Shown: one piece after another, positions 1-5,833 of the stretch
Layout of the letters: each line of letters opens with the position of its first letter
Numbering within the stretch: the stretch's first letter is position 1
Source of the DNA: Pseudomonadota bacterium
Lineage (GTDB): Bacteria; Pseudomonadota; Gammaproteobacteria; Steroidobacterales; Steroidobacteraceae
Assembly: GCA_021805275.1 (NCBI GenBank)
Contig: JAJZFQ010000226.1
Location: forward strand, 1-5,960
Direction of reading: 5' to 3'
DNA length: 5,960 nt
The notes under the pieces: generated by a model
The model's input: only the letters and a program-made list of their open reading frames with translations
Databases searched by the model: none
What the model was told of the DNA's origin: nothing
Translations under genes and position numbers: made by a program

Positions 1-248
1 TGGTGCTCGAGAGCCTCATGCAGGCGGCGCGCACCTTCATTTTCATCGTGCCGGCGGGAATCGGCATCCAGGAGGCGACCCTGGTCGGGGTCGGCCGTCT
101 GATCGGCGTCGACGCCGAACTCGCCCTTGCACTGTCGCTGACCAAGCGCATGCGGGAGATTCTCTTCAGCGCACCGGCGCTGCTATCCTGGTATTGGACT
201 GAAGGAAAGAGGGAATTGCACCATGTCCGCGGATCCGGTCGACTTTGA
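1..248 (+). CDS. C-terminal part of a HpnL-like / flippase-like integral membrane protein (5' truncated by window edge)
   Basis: The frame is open from the window edge to a TGA at 246-248, so only about the last 80 residues are visible and the true start lies upstream. What is seen: a hydrophobic stretch with the pattern ARTFIFIVPAGIGIQEATLV, then a second hydrophobic region with LALALSLTKRMREILFSAP and a final ALLSWYW, ending in a short polar tail. The order 'PxGxGxQE...ALALSLxKRxREIL' is the C-terminal signature I associate with the HpnL family (hopanoid-cluster putative membrane protein) and the wider lysylphosphatidylglycerol synthase / flippase-like membrane family. HpnL proteins sit in the inner membrane and are proposed to move hopanoid lipids; that role is inferred here, because no other hpn gene is visible. 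The last 26 bp overlap the next gene, which implies co-transcription and probably translational coupling. Confidence 0.75.
   Translation, partial: VLESLMQAARTFIFIVPAGIGIQEATLVGVGRLIGVDAELALALSLTKRMREILFSAPALLSWYWTEGKRELHHVRGSGRL
208..213 (+). promoter_or_regulatory. Ribosome binding site of the ferritin-like gene
   Basis: AGAGGG lies nine bases before the ATG at 223, inside the 3' end of the upstream hpnL-like gene. It supports this start and coupled translation of the two genes. Confidence 0.65.
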
Positions 249-1092
249 CCTCGCTTCGCTGCGTCCAGGATCTCCCGAACACAAACATCTGCTCGCCCGG
301 TTCTTCTTCGACACGCACGTCGAGTACGATCCCGAACACATCGCCTGGCCGACGCTCACCGCCGAGGAGCAGCAGCGCCTCACCCGCCTGCCGTTCTGGC
401 AGGAAGCGGTGTCCACTGAGAACATCACCTCCCACACCGTCACCGCCGCGGCGAGCCTCGAGAGCGACCCGGAACTGAGCCGCGCGATCGCGCTCCAGGG
501 GTTCGAGGAGCAACGCCATGCGCGCCTGCTCGCCGCTCTCACCGCGCACTACCGCATACCGATCGAATTTCCGGCGCCCTACACGCCGCACAACCTCCAA
601 GATGACTTCCTGTTCGCCGGCTTTGGCGAATGCTTCGATTCGTTCTTCGCCTTCGGGCTGTTCGCGCTGGCGCGCGAGTCCGGTTACTTCCCCGCCGCGC
701 TGGTCACGGTGTTCGAACCGGTGATGGACGAGGAAGTACGCCACATCCTGTTCTTCGTCAACTGGGTCAAGGCGCGGCGGCTGCAGTTACCCTGGTGGCA
801 GCGCCCGGCGTTCCGGGCGCGCTGCGCGTGGATCATCCTGAAACAGGTAGCCTCGCGAGTGAAAACCGCCCGCAGCCTCGGCGGTGCAGACGCCTCGGCG
901 GCCAACAGCGAGAACTTCACGCTGACGGCGCATCAGGACATCGGCGCGCCCGTGACGCTGCGTGGGCTGCTCGCGAAGTGCCTGGAGGAGAACGAGCGGC
1001 GCATGGCACGCTACGACGCGCGCCTGCTGCGCCCACGCCTCGTGCCAGCCCTTGCCCGCGGACTGTACCGAGTGTTGCCGAAGCGCCTCTGA
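223..1092 (+). CDS. Ferritin-like diiron-fold protein of unknown function
   Basis: A 289-aa protein with the residue spacing of a four-helix diiron carboxylate fold. Candidate ligands in order are Glu66 in STENITSH, Glu96 and His99 in FEEQRH, Glu136 in FGECFDSF, and Glu171 and His174 in MDEEVRH. That is the E / ExxH / E / ExxH order of ferritin-like oxygenases and rubrerythrin relatives. I see no signal peptide, so a cytoplasmic protein is expected; hydrophobic aromatic patches around residues 139-180 belong to the helical core. The ATG is supported by AGAGGG at 208-213, nine bases upstream. The gene overlaps the hpnL-like gene by 26 bp, so a role in lipid or hopanoid metabolism is a reasonable guess. 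The substrate is unknown: it could be an oxygenase, desaturase-like enzyme or iron/peroxide protein. The diiron assignment is from motif spacing only. Confidence 0.8.
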   Translation: MSADPVDFDLASLRPGSPEHKHLLARFFFDTHVEYDPEHIAWPTLTAEEQQRLTRLPFWQEAVSTENITSHTVTAAASLESDPELSRAIALQGFEEQRHARLLAALTAHYRIPIEFPAPYTPHNLQDDFLFAGFGECFDSFFAFGLFALARESGYFPAALVTVFEPVMDEEVRHILFFVNWVKARRLQLPWWQRPAFRARCAWIILKQVASRVKTARSLGGADASAANSENFTLTAHQDIGAPVTLRGLLAKCLEENERRMARYDARLLRPRLVPALARGLYRVLPKRL

Positions 1093-1103
1093 AGGCTAGC
1101 CGC

Positions 1104-1883
1104 TCACTCCGGCGGGTCCCCCTGCCCGACCAGGTGATGCGCCCGGCCGGCCACATACTCGTAGATCGCCTTCAGATCATGCGGTGAGAAGAACCCCGCC
1201 CAGGCCGGCATGCCCTTGGCCTTGCGGCCCTCCATGGCAATCTGGGTCATCTGCGCCTCGGTCATGCCGTTCAGCACCGACTGGCGCAGGTCCGGAGCAT
1301 ACTCCGAGCCCGTCGCATCCTCGCCGTGGCAGCGGAAGCAATACGAGTTGAACAACTCGTAACCGCGGAACACCGTCGGGGTCACCTTCTTCGTCCCGGT
1401 CCGAAACACGGGGAAGTCGAGCGTGACCGCCTGGCCGTTCACCGTATAGTGGTAGGTCTTCACGCCCGCGGCAACCGCCGGCTTCGCGCCCGAACGGATC
1501 GAGAGCACCCAGCTGACGACCTCATTGAGCTGCTGCTCGGTGAGGTCCGGATGCGGCGGCATCGGAATCTTGCCCCAGGTGCCGACATGTCCGAACTTCA
1601 CCGCATGCACCAGCACCGCCTGGGCCCCGGGCTGATGCGCAAAGCGCTGGGCCACCGCGACGAACGCCGGGCCCACCACTGTGTGACCGACCGCGTGACA
1701 GGAGAAGCAGTTGCTGCCCCGGGCCACTTTCTCACCCGGGGGCATGGCGGCAATCGCCGGTAGCGTCAGCCCGAGCGTGCACACCCACAACAGCACCCGA
1801 CCCATCCGCACGGCCCAACCCGTGCCTCGCCGAGGCAGGACGGAGAATCGCTTCGCACTCACTACGTATGGCATGTCTTGCAT
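1104..1883 (-). CDS. xoxG: Two-heme cytochrome c, XoxG-like, probable electron acceptor of XoxF
   Basis: A 259-aa protein with two heme c sites. Domain 1 (about residues 47-130) has CFSCH at 59-63 and a probable axial Met108 in GTWGKIPMPP, which is the class I c551-type pattern. Domain 2 (about 170-250) has CFRCH at 182-186 and a probable axial Met225 in KGMPAW; its GYELFNSYCFRCHGEDA...IYEYV pattern resembles XoxG / cytochrome cL. A linker (about 131-169) with YHYTVNG joins them. It should be exported and shuttle electrons from XoxF to the respiratory chain. Standard XoxG and cL are mono-heme, so the extra N-terminal domain is notable. The start is uncertain: the ATG at 1883 has no clear ribosome binding site, and an internal ATG at 1803-1805 (Met27) would give a cleaner signal peptide, MGRVLLWVCTLGLTLPAIAA. 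Last gene of the xox cluster, 50 bp after xoxJ. The gene symbol rests on context plus domain 2. Confidence 0.85.
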   Translation of the reverse strand: MQDMPYVVSAKRFSVLPRRGTGWAVRMGRVLLWVCTLGLTLPAIAAMPPGEKVARGSNCFSCHAVGHTVVGPAFVAVAQRFAHQPGAQAVLVHAVKFGHVGTWGKIPMPPHPDLTEQQLNEVVSWVLSIRSGAKPAVAAGVKTYHYTVNGQAVTLDFPVFRTGTKKVTPTVFRGYELFNSYCFRCHGEDATGSEYAPDLRQSVLNGMTEAQMTQIAMEGRKAKGMPAWAGFFSPHDLKAIYEYVAGRAHHLVGQGDPPE

Positions 1884-1933
1884 CGAATTACATCGTGACC
1901 GTAGGACCCTAGTCGGCTCGCCATTGCGCCCCC

Positions 1934-2746
1934 TCAGGGCAGGATGCCGACATCGTAGTTGTCCATGATCTGCTTGATCTGCGCCTTGTGCGACTTGATT
2001 GCCGCGTTCAATTGCGCAATGAGGTGCTTGTGCGCCGGGGCCACGCCGAGCGACATGAAAAACAAGTACCGCTCCGGCGAGCCGAGGGCATTCGTATCCG
2101 GCACGCGCGTCATGGTCAGATCCGGATAATCCTTCTTGATGAAATAGCCTACGGCCGGCTCCCAGGTGATCAGGACGTCGACCTTGCCGTCCTGCACCGC
2201 CTGCAGCGTCGCTTTAGGGGACGCCGTTGGTTTCTCCGCAGTATCGAACGGTGTCGCCTTCAGGAGCAGCCCACGCATCTTCAGACCCATCTCCGGCGGC
2301 GTGCCCATCTCGAACCCGATCTTCACGTGCCGCAGGACCGGGGAATCCATCCCGCCGGACAGATCGTACGGGCGGCCTTTCTTGTAGACGAAGACGTACG
2401 TCGAGCCGTAGTAGGGATCCGTGTAATGCTCCTCGACGTCCCCGTAGGGCAGATCCATGATGATGTCGCAGCGGTTCTTATCGAGATTCAGGGCGAGAAA
2501 GTTGTCGAACCCGCCCGGCTGGCGGTAGCTCGACCACACGTACTGCACCGGCCGCCCGAGCGCCTGGCCGATGACCTCGGCCACCTTGTTCTCAAACCCC
2601 TGTCCCATCCGATTCGAGTACGGTAGGTAGTTCGGATCGGCGCAGACCGTCAGCGGTCGCGCGGCCGCCGCTGCGGCGGACCCGCCGATCAGCAGCAGTA
2701 CCGCCAAGCCCCGCAGCATCCCCACAATGGCTCTTTTGTGTGACAT
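1934..2746 (-). CDS. xoxJ: XoxJ/MxaJ-type periplasmic protein (quinoprotein dehydrogenase-associated substrate-binding-like protein)
   Basis: A 270-aa exported protein of the bacterial solute-binding fold, MxaJ/XoxJ branch. The signal peptide covers residues 1 to about 29 (MSHKRAIVGMLRG, then a Leu/Ala-rich core ending AAAAA). The mature N-terminus RPLTVCADPNYLPYSN and the following GFENKVAEVIG match the family opening. Cys35 and Cys93 (in NRCDIIMDLPYG) are a plausible disulfide typical of this branch, and VDVLITWEPAVGYF (189-202) is the late lobe motif. Members sit next to methanol dehydrogenase genes; work on XoxJ suggests it binds the dehydrogenase and helps its activation rather than serving an ABC transporter, and no permease gene is seen here. 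I chose the ATG at 2744-2746 because AAGGGG lies nine bases upstream and the signal peptide then starts correctly. A longer frame from 2890 would only translate the hairpin spacer. Confidence 0.9.
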   Translation of the reverse strand: MSHKRAIVGMLRGLAVLLLIGGSAAAAAARPLTVCADPNYLPYSNRMGQGFENKVAEVIGQALGRPVQYVWSSYRQPGGFDNFLALNLDKNRCDIIMDLPYGDVEEHYTDPYYGSTYVFVYKKGRPYDLSGGMDSPVLRHVKIGFEMGTPPEMGLKMRGLLLKATPFDTAEKPTASPKATLQAVQDGKVDVLITWEPAVGYFIKKDYPDLTMTRVPDTNALGSPERYLFFMSLGVAPAHKHLIAQLNAAIKSHKAQIKQIMDNYDVGILP

Positions 2747-2755
2747 ACGTCGTTT

Positions 2756-2761
2756 CCCCTT
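2756..2761 (-). promoter_or_regulatory. Ribosome binding site of xoxJ
   Basis: On the minus strand AAGGGG sits nine bases before the ATG at 2746. It fixes the xoxJ start and rules out the 48-residue longer frame. Confidence 0.75.
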
Positions 2762-2811
2762 CACGTTAAGTGATCGCTGCGGCGACTTGCCTGCGCCGAC
2801 TCCACCGACAA

Positions 2812-2844
2812 AGTGGGCCGCGCCGATGCCCGGCGCGGCCCACT
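2812..2844 (-). terminator. Perfect 13-bp hairpin between xoxF and xoxJ (attenuator or mRNA-stabilising stem)
   Basis: The arms 2812-2824 (AGTGGGCCGCGCC) and 2832-2844 pair without mismatch around a 7-base loop (2825-2831). On the minus-strand transcript the stem is followed by TTGTCGG, only a very short U-run, so a full Rho-independent stop is unlikely. The position, 50 bases after the xoxF stop and 65 bases before the xoxJ start, fits partial termination or protection of the xoxF 3' end, giving more XoxF than XoxJ and cytochrome. The structure is seen in the sequence; the function is inferred. Confidence 0.7.
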
Positions 2845-2850
2845 CCAGCA

Positions 2851-2890
2851 ATGGGCGGGGCAACCCCATATCATCCTCGCCCCGCCCCAT
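2851..2890 (-). repeat. Second inverted repeat directly after the xoxF stop codon
   Basis: A 9-bp perfect stem pairs 2853-2861 with 2879-2887 around a 17-base loop (2862-2878). It extends by two more pairs past a single bulged base at 2888. It begins four bases after the xoxF stop on the transcript and is followed six bases later by the 13-bp hairpin. No U-tract follows. It probably works with the neighbouring stem as a 3'-end barrier against exonucleases or as part of an attenuator; this is inferred from position. Confidence 0.5.
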
Positions 2891-2894
2891 CCGC

Positions 2895-4730
2895 TCAACC
2901 TTTCGGCAGCGCGAACACCATCAACGTTCCGCCGAGTTGTGTGTACTGGTTAAGGCTGTGGTCAAGTCCCACGGCACCCAATCCCGCCGTACCCTTGTGC
3001 AGGTTATTGGTCATGCCGATCGCCGCCCAGCCGCCCACACCGGTCAACACCGCGACGTACTGATGCCCGTCATGCATGTACGTGACCGGGTTGCCGATGA
3101 TCCCCGAGGGACAGTGGAAGCTGTACAGCACCTTCCCGGTGTGCACGTCCACGGCACGGAAGTCGCCCTTGAGCGTGCCGTAGAAGGCGAGTCCACCGGC
3201 AGTGGTCAGCGCTCCGCCCCAGTCCTGGAACTCCGAGTGAATCTGCCAGTTGGTCCGCCCCGTGACCGGATTGATGGAAATGAACCGACCGCGGTAGCCG
3301 CCCGGACCGGGGTGCATGTTGACGATCGCACCGACGAACGGGAAGCCTGCCATGTACTTGACGTCGAACGCCTGATAGTCCATGCACAGGTGATTCAACG
3401 GCACGTAGAAGTCACCGGTCTGCGGGTCGTACGAGGACGGCTGTTCGTCCTTGTCGCCCTGCGCCGCCGGGCAGATACCCGTGACGTTGACGCCGGCGCG
3501 GGTCATGTATCGCTCGTTCACCTCTGGCATACCGGTATTCATGTTGAATCCGTTTGCCCAGTTCACCGATGAGTCGTATTTCTGGATCCGCACTGGCTTT
3601 CCGGTGATTCGGTTGACGACGAACATGAATCCGTTGCGATCGAAGTGGGCGAGCAGCGGCTCCTCGCGGCCGTTCACCTTGGCGTTGAACAGCACCATTT
3701 CGTTGACGCCGTCGTAGTCCCAGCCATCGTGCGGGGTCATCTGCAGCACCCACTTGGCCATGCCGGTGTGCAGGTTGCGCGCGAAGATCGTCATCGACCA
3801 GCGGTTCAGGCCCGGACGCTGCGTGGGATTCCACGTGCCCGGATTGCCGCTGCCGTAGTAGATCATGCCGAGCTTCGGGTCGTACGAATACCAGCCCCAG
3901 GTGGTGCCGCCGCCTTCCTTCCACTCATCCCCGCGCCAAGTCTTCAGGCTCGAGTCGACCCCGACGGGCTTTTGGGTGTACCCGTTGATGGTATGCGTCG
4001 GACTGACCATCAGCTGATTGTCCGGCCCCTCGCTGTACGCGCGCCACAGCATCTTGCCGGTGTTCGCATCGAGCGCGGTCATATACCCGCGCACGCCAAA
4101 CTCGCCGCCGGACACACCGATCAGGGCCACACCGTCGTACACCTGAGGTGCGGCGGTGACGGTCTGACCGAGTTTCGGATCGGCATTGCGAAACTTCCAC
4201 TCTACGGCACCGTCGCTCGCATTCAGCGCATACACCATGCCGTCGAGTGCGGTCATGATGATCTTGCCGTTGTAGTAGCTCACACCGCGATTGACGACGT
4301 CGCAGCAGGCTACCGGCGGCGCATTCGGATCGGGCGGCGGGGTGAATTTCCAGCGGACCCGGTGGTTCGGATCGTTCAGATCCACTGCAAATACGCTGTT
4401 CGGGTAGGGCGTCTCGAAATACATCGTATTGCCGATCACGAGCGGCTGGCCCTCATGGCCGCGCAGCACGCCGGTCGACATGGTCCACGAGACCTGCATC
4501 TGGTGGGCATTGTGGACATTGATCTGATTGAGCCGGCTGTAGCGCCAGTTGTAATCATTGCCGGAGGGCTTGATCCAATTGGCACCGGTCGGGCCGGTGT
4601 CCGCAGCATACGCCGGTCTCGATCCGGCGCATGCGCCGGTGACGACGAGCACAGCAGCGGCGCCCGAGAGCAACCATCCCCAGCGCTGCCGATCCGCCCG
4701 CCGCGGCGTTTTTTCAGTCAGGGTATACAC
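2895..4730 (-). CDS. xoxF: XoxF-type lanthanide- and PQQ-dependent methanol dehydrogenase
   Basis: A 611-aa periplasmic quinoprotein, the usual length for XoxF. It oxidises methanol (possibly on to formaldehyde or formate), passing electrons from PQQ to a cytochrome c. A signal peptide with an arginine-rich start covers residues 1 to about 42 (RRADRQRWGWLL, hydrophobic core, cleavage near PAYA). The eight-bladed propeller follows, with W-motif-like repeats such as GKMLWRAY and GRTNWQI. Key residues, numbered from the GTG: vicinal Cys142-Cys143 (ACCDVVNRG), Glu210 (GGEFGVRG) and Asn296 (YGSGNPGTW) as metal ligands, catalytic Asp338, and the extra Asp340 in PHDGWDYDGVNE that marks lanthanide rather than calcium enzymes. 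The GTG at 4728-4730 is chosen because AGGAG lies eight bases upstream and the signal peptide then starts well. The frame stays open to an ATG at 4937, but that extension has no domain character. It heads the xoxFJG set; the XoxF clade is not assigned. Confidence 0.95.
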   Translation of the reverse strand: MYTLTEKTPRRADRQRWGWLLSGAAAVLVVTGACAGSRPAYAADTGPTGANWIKPSGNDYNWRYSRLNQINVHNAHQMQVSWTMSTGVLRGHEGQPLVIGNTMYFETPYPNSVFAVDLNDPNHRVRWKFTPPPDPNAPPVACCDVVNRGVSYYNGKIIMTALDGMVYALNASDGAVEWKFRNADPKLGQTVTAAPQVYDGVALIGVSGGEFGVRGYMTALDANTGKMLWRAYSEGPDNQLMVSPTHTINGYTQKPVGVDSSLKTWRGDEWKEGGGTTWGWYSYDPKLGMIYYGSGNPGTWNPTQRPGLNRWSMTIFARNLHTGMAKWVLQMTPHDGWDYDGVNEMVLFNAKVNGREEPLLAHFDRNGFMFVVNRITGKPVRIQKYDSSVNWANGFNMNTGMPEVNERYMTRAGVNVTGICPAAQGDKDEQPSSYDPQTGDFYVPLNHLCMDYQAFDVKYMAGFPFVGAIVNMHPGPGGYRGRFISINPVTGRTNWQIHSEFQDWGGALTTAGGLAFYGTLKGDFRAVDVHTGKVLYSFHCPSGIIGNPVTYMHDGHQYVAVLTGVGGWAAIGMTNNLHKGTAGLGAVGLDHSLNQYTQLGGTLMVFALPKG

Positions 4731-4738
4731 GGTAATGT

Positions 4739-4743
4739 CTCCT
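4739..4743 (-). promoter_or_regulatory. Ribosome binding site fixing the GTG start of xoxF
   Basis: On the minus strand AGGAG is followed by ACATTACC and then GTG at 4730, an ideal eight-base spacing. No comparable site supports the ATG at 4937, so the 69-residue upstream extension should not be annotated. Confidence 0.8.
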
Positions 4744-4788
4744 GAAGTGGCATTGTCGGTACTTACAGGTGATTCGGACGGTCCGGCA

Positions 4789-4814
4789 CCTCGGCGGAGC
4801 ACGCTCCGCCGGGG
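4789..4814 (-). repeat. GC-rich dyad (hairpin or operator-like palindrome) in the xoxF leader
   Basis: CGGCGGAGC (4792-4800) and GCTCCGCCG (4803-4811) are perfect inverted copies two bases apart. Two more G-C pairs follow beyond one mismatched position (4791/4812). As RNA it would form an 8-bp stem with a CGUG loop, 58 bases before the xoxF start codon. As DNA it is a near-perfect palindrome that a dimeric regulator could bind. Which applies cannot be told from sequence. Confidence 0.5.
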
Positions 4815-5024
4815 CGACTCACGGGCCGGCACCGGTTGACTCGCCGCGAACTCATCTGTCGCACCCGTGCGCGGCGGCACTGGATAGGCTTGGTTGTTGG
4901 TGTACTCACCCCCTCTGTTACGCCTCGACAACGACACTCAGCTCGTGCTCGTCTCCTCGAAGCCTTCCGCCCGCGCCACCGTCATGCTCTGCGTGCAGCG
5001 CAGGCGCGGCGTCTCGCGCCCGTT

Positions 5025-5046
5025 ATGCGCGCTACTATGCGCGCAT
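5025..5046. repeat. Tandem ATGCGCGC copies, 12-bp spacing
   Basis: ATGCGCGC occurs at 5025-5032 and again at 5037-5044, separated by TACT. The second copy is part of the perfect 10-bp palindrome ATGCGCGCAT (5037-5046). The 12-bp period is close to one helical turn. It may be a paired protein-binding site or chance in GC-rich DNA. Confidence 0.35.
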
Positions 5047-5221
5047 TGAACCGCCGCGGCATAGCCTGCCGACAGCGCAGACGCGAGCCCTGCGGCGGAG
5101 TGATCAGTTTTCGGAACACTCCGGCGATGGCGCACACCGAGCGAGCGCCGCTGCGCGCCGGGCACGCACCGCGCGGCGGATGCGTCGAACCAGTGGAGCA
5201 CGCCGATTCGCACCTGCGCAC

Positions 5222-5794
5222 TCACGCCGCGAGCGTTCCCTTCTTCTTCGCCGCGTGCGTGGCAATCGCATCCATCAGCGCCGGGGAGAGCGAATCGTAA
5301 GGTTCCAGACCCAGTTGCTTCAGACGCTCGCGCACTTCGCTCATCCGCCCCGGCGGGAACCCGGATTCGATGATCGAGGAGACGAACGCGGCGAACTCGG
5401 GTGCCGCCCAGCCGTGCTCCTGCAGCAGTTCCGGATGCACGAAGTCAAAGCCGTAGAATGGGTGCTCCTTGTTCTCGATGCGCCCGTACATGTGCACGCC
5501 GCACCCGGTGCACGCATGACGCTGAATGGGCGCAGTGACGTCGACGATCTTCAGTTTCTGGCCATTGGCCACGACCGTCAGTTTGTCGCGCGAGACGACC
5601 GCAACCAGCGAGAACAGCGCACCTTTGGGCTTCCAGCACTTGCTGCAACCGCAGACGTGATCGAAGGCGACGTTCGCAGCGATGTGTACCTTGACCGGAT
5701 CCGTGGCGCAGTGGCACACCAGCGTGCCGCCCGCAAAGTCCGCCTTCCCCGGTTTTACGCCGTGGTCGACCGCCGGATGAATCGAGATAGCCAT
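5222..5794 (-). CDS. gfa: S-(hydroxymethyl)glutathione synthase (glutathione-dependent formaldehyde-activating enzyme)
   Basis: A 190-aa cytoplasmic zinc protein of the Gfa family, close to the family's usual length of about 190 residues. It speeds the joining of formaldehyde to glutathione, making the substrate of the class III alcohol dehydrogenase. All seven family cysteines are present: Cys27 and Cys29 (LVCHCA) with Cys95 and Cys98 (ACTGCG) form the structural zinc site, and Cys48, Cys50 and Cys53 (VCGCSKC) the second, glutathione-responsive zinc site. The C-terminal helical part ([39 protein letters not shown]) is that of true Gfa rather than short generic members of the superfamily. GAGG at 5803-5806, eight bases before the ATG, supports the start. 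It lies 39 bp after the dehydrogenase gene on the same strand, so the two form an operon. How much Gfa itself accelerates the adduct in vivo has been debated for the family. Confidence 0.93.
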   Translation of the reverse strand: MAISIHPAVDHGVKPGKADFAGGTLVCHCATDPVKVHIAANVAFDHVCGCSKCWKPKGALFSLVAVVSRDKLTVVANGQKLKIVDVTAPIQRHACTGCGVHMYGRIENKEHPFYGFDFVHPELLQEHGWAAPEFAAFVSSIIESGFPPGRMSEVRERLKQLGLEPYDSLSPALMDAIATHAAKKKGTLAA

Positions 5795-5802
5795 GTTTAG
5801 AT

Positions 5803-5806
5803 CCTC
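5803..5806 (-). promoter_or_regulatory. Ribosome binding site of gfa
   Basis: On the minus strand GAGG is followed by ATCTAAAC and then the ATG at 5794. It lies in the 39-bp gap after the dehydrogenase stop, consistent with independent re-initiation on one transcript. Confidence 0.65.
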
Positions 5807-5833
5807 ATCGAGTTGTAATTACCATGGAGGTCT

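Larger units (their letters stand above)
4731..5221 (-). promoter_or_regulatory. 491-bp non-coding leader between gfa and xoxF, likely holding the xoxF promoter
   Basis: No convincing gene is seen on either strand. Open frames here give Arg/Ala/Ser-rich, domain-free translations. The stretch contains a strong dyad at 4789-4814, a tandem ATGCGCGC repeat at 5025-5046, an imperfect inverted repeat at 5148-5179 (10 positions around a 12-base loop, one non-Watson-Crick pair), and a 7-bp inverted repeat CGGAGTG/CACTCCG at 5096-5123. The last two lie 43-126 bases past the gfa stop and could end the gfa transcript, but neither has a U-tract. I could not find a convincing -35/-10 pair. The length and position, directly before a highly regulated dehydrogenase, make it the likely xoxF control region. 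Confidence 0.55.

Noticed and set aside
166..744. 192-codon minus-strand frame over the ferritin-like gene
   Set aside because: The plus-strand gene has a complete metal-ligand pattern and a ribosome binding site. The minus frame is Arg/Glu-rich shadow sequence.
2747..2890. 48-residue N-terminal extension of XoxJ
   Set aside because: It would translate both hairpins and displace the signal peptide. The ATG at 2746 has a good ribosome binding site.
2727..3572. 281-codon plus-strand frame across the xoxJ-xoxF spacer and xoxF 3' end
   Set aside because: It is antisense to certain genes and passes through the hairpins; no domain seen.
3645..4745. 366-codon plus-strand frame antisense to xoxF
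   Set aside because: Long antisense frames arise from GC-rich third-position bias. The His/Arg/Val-rich translation has no family features, and xoxF is certain on the other strand.
4731..4937. 69-residue N-terminal extension of XoxF from an upstream ATG
   Set aside because: It is Arg/Pro/Ser-rich with no domain, puts the signal peptide deep inside the protein, and spans the leader palindrome. The GTG at 4730 has an ideal AGGAG.
5033..5038. TACTAT as a plus-strand -10 box
   Set aside because: No matching -35 element about 17 bases upstream and no plus-strand gene downstream to serve.
4938..5225. 95-codon minus-strand frame starting at a GTG that overlaps the gfa stop (GTGA)
   Set aside because: The overlap suggests coupling, but there is no ribosome binding site beyond chance, no recognisable domain, and the composition is typical of non-coding GC-rich DNA.
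4769..5800. 343-codon plus-strand frame across the leader and gfa
   Set aside because: It is antisense to a clear gfa gene, Arg-rich with no domain: a mirror of codon bias.
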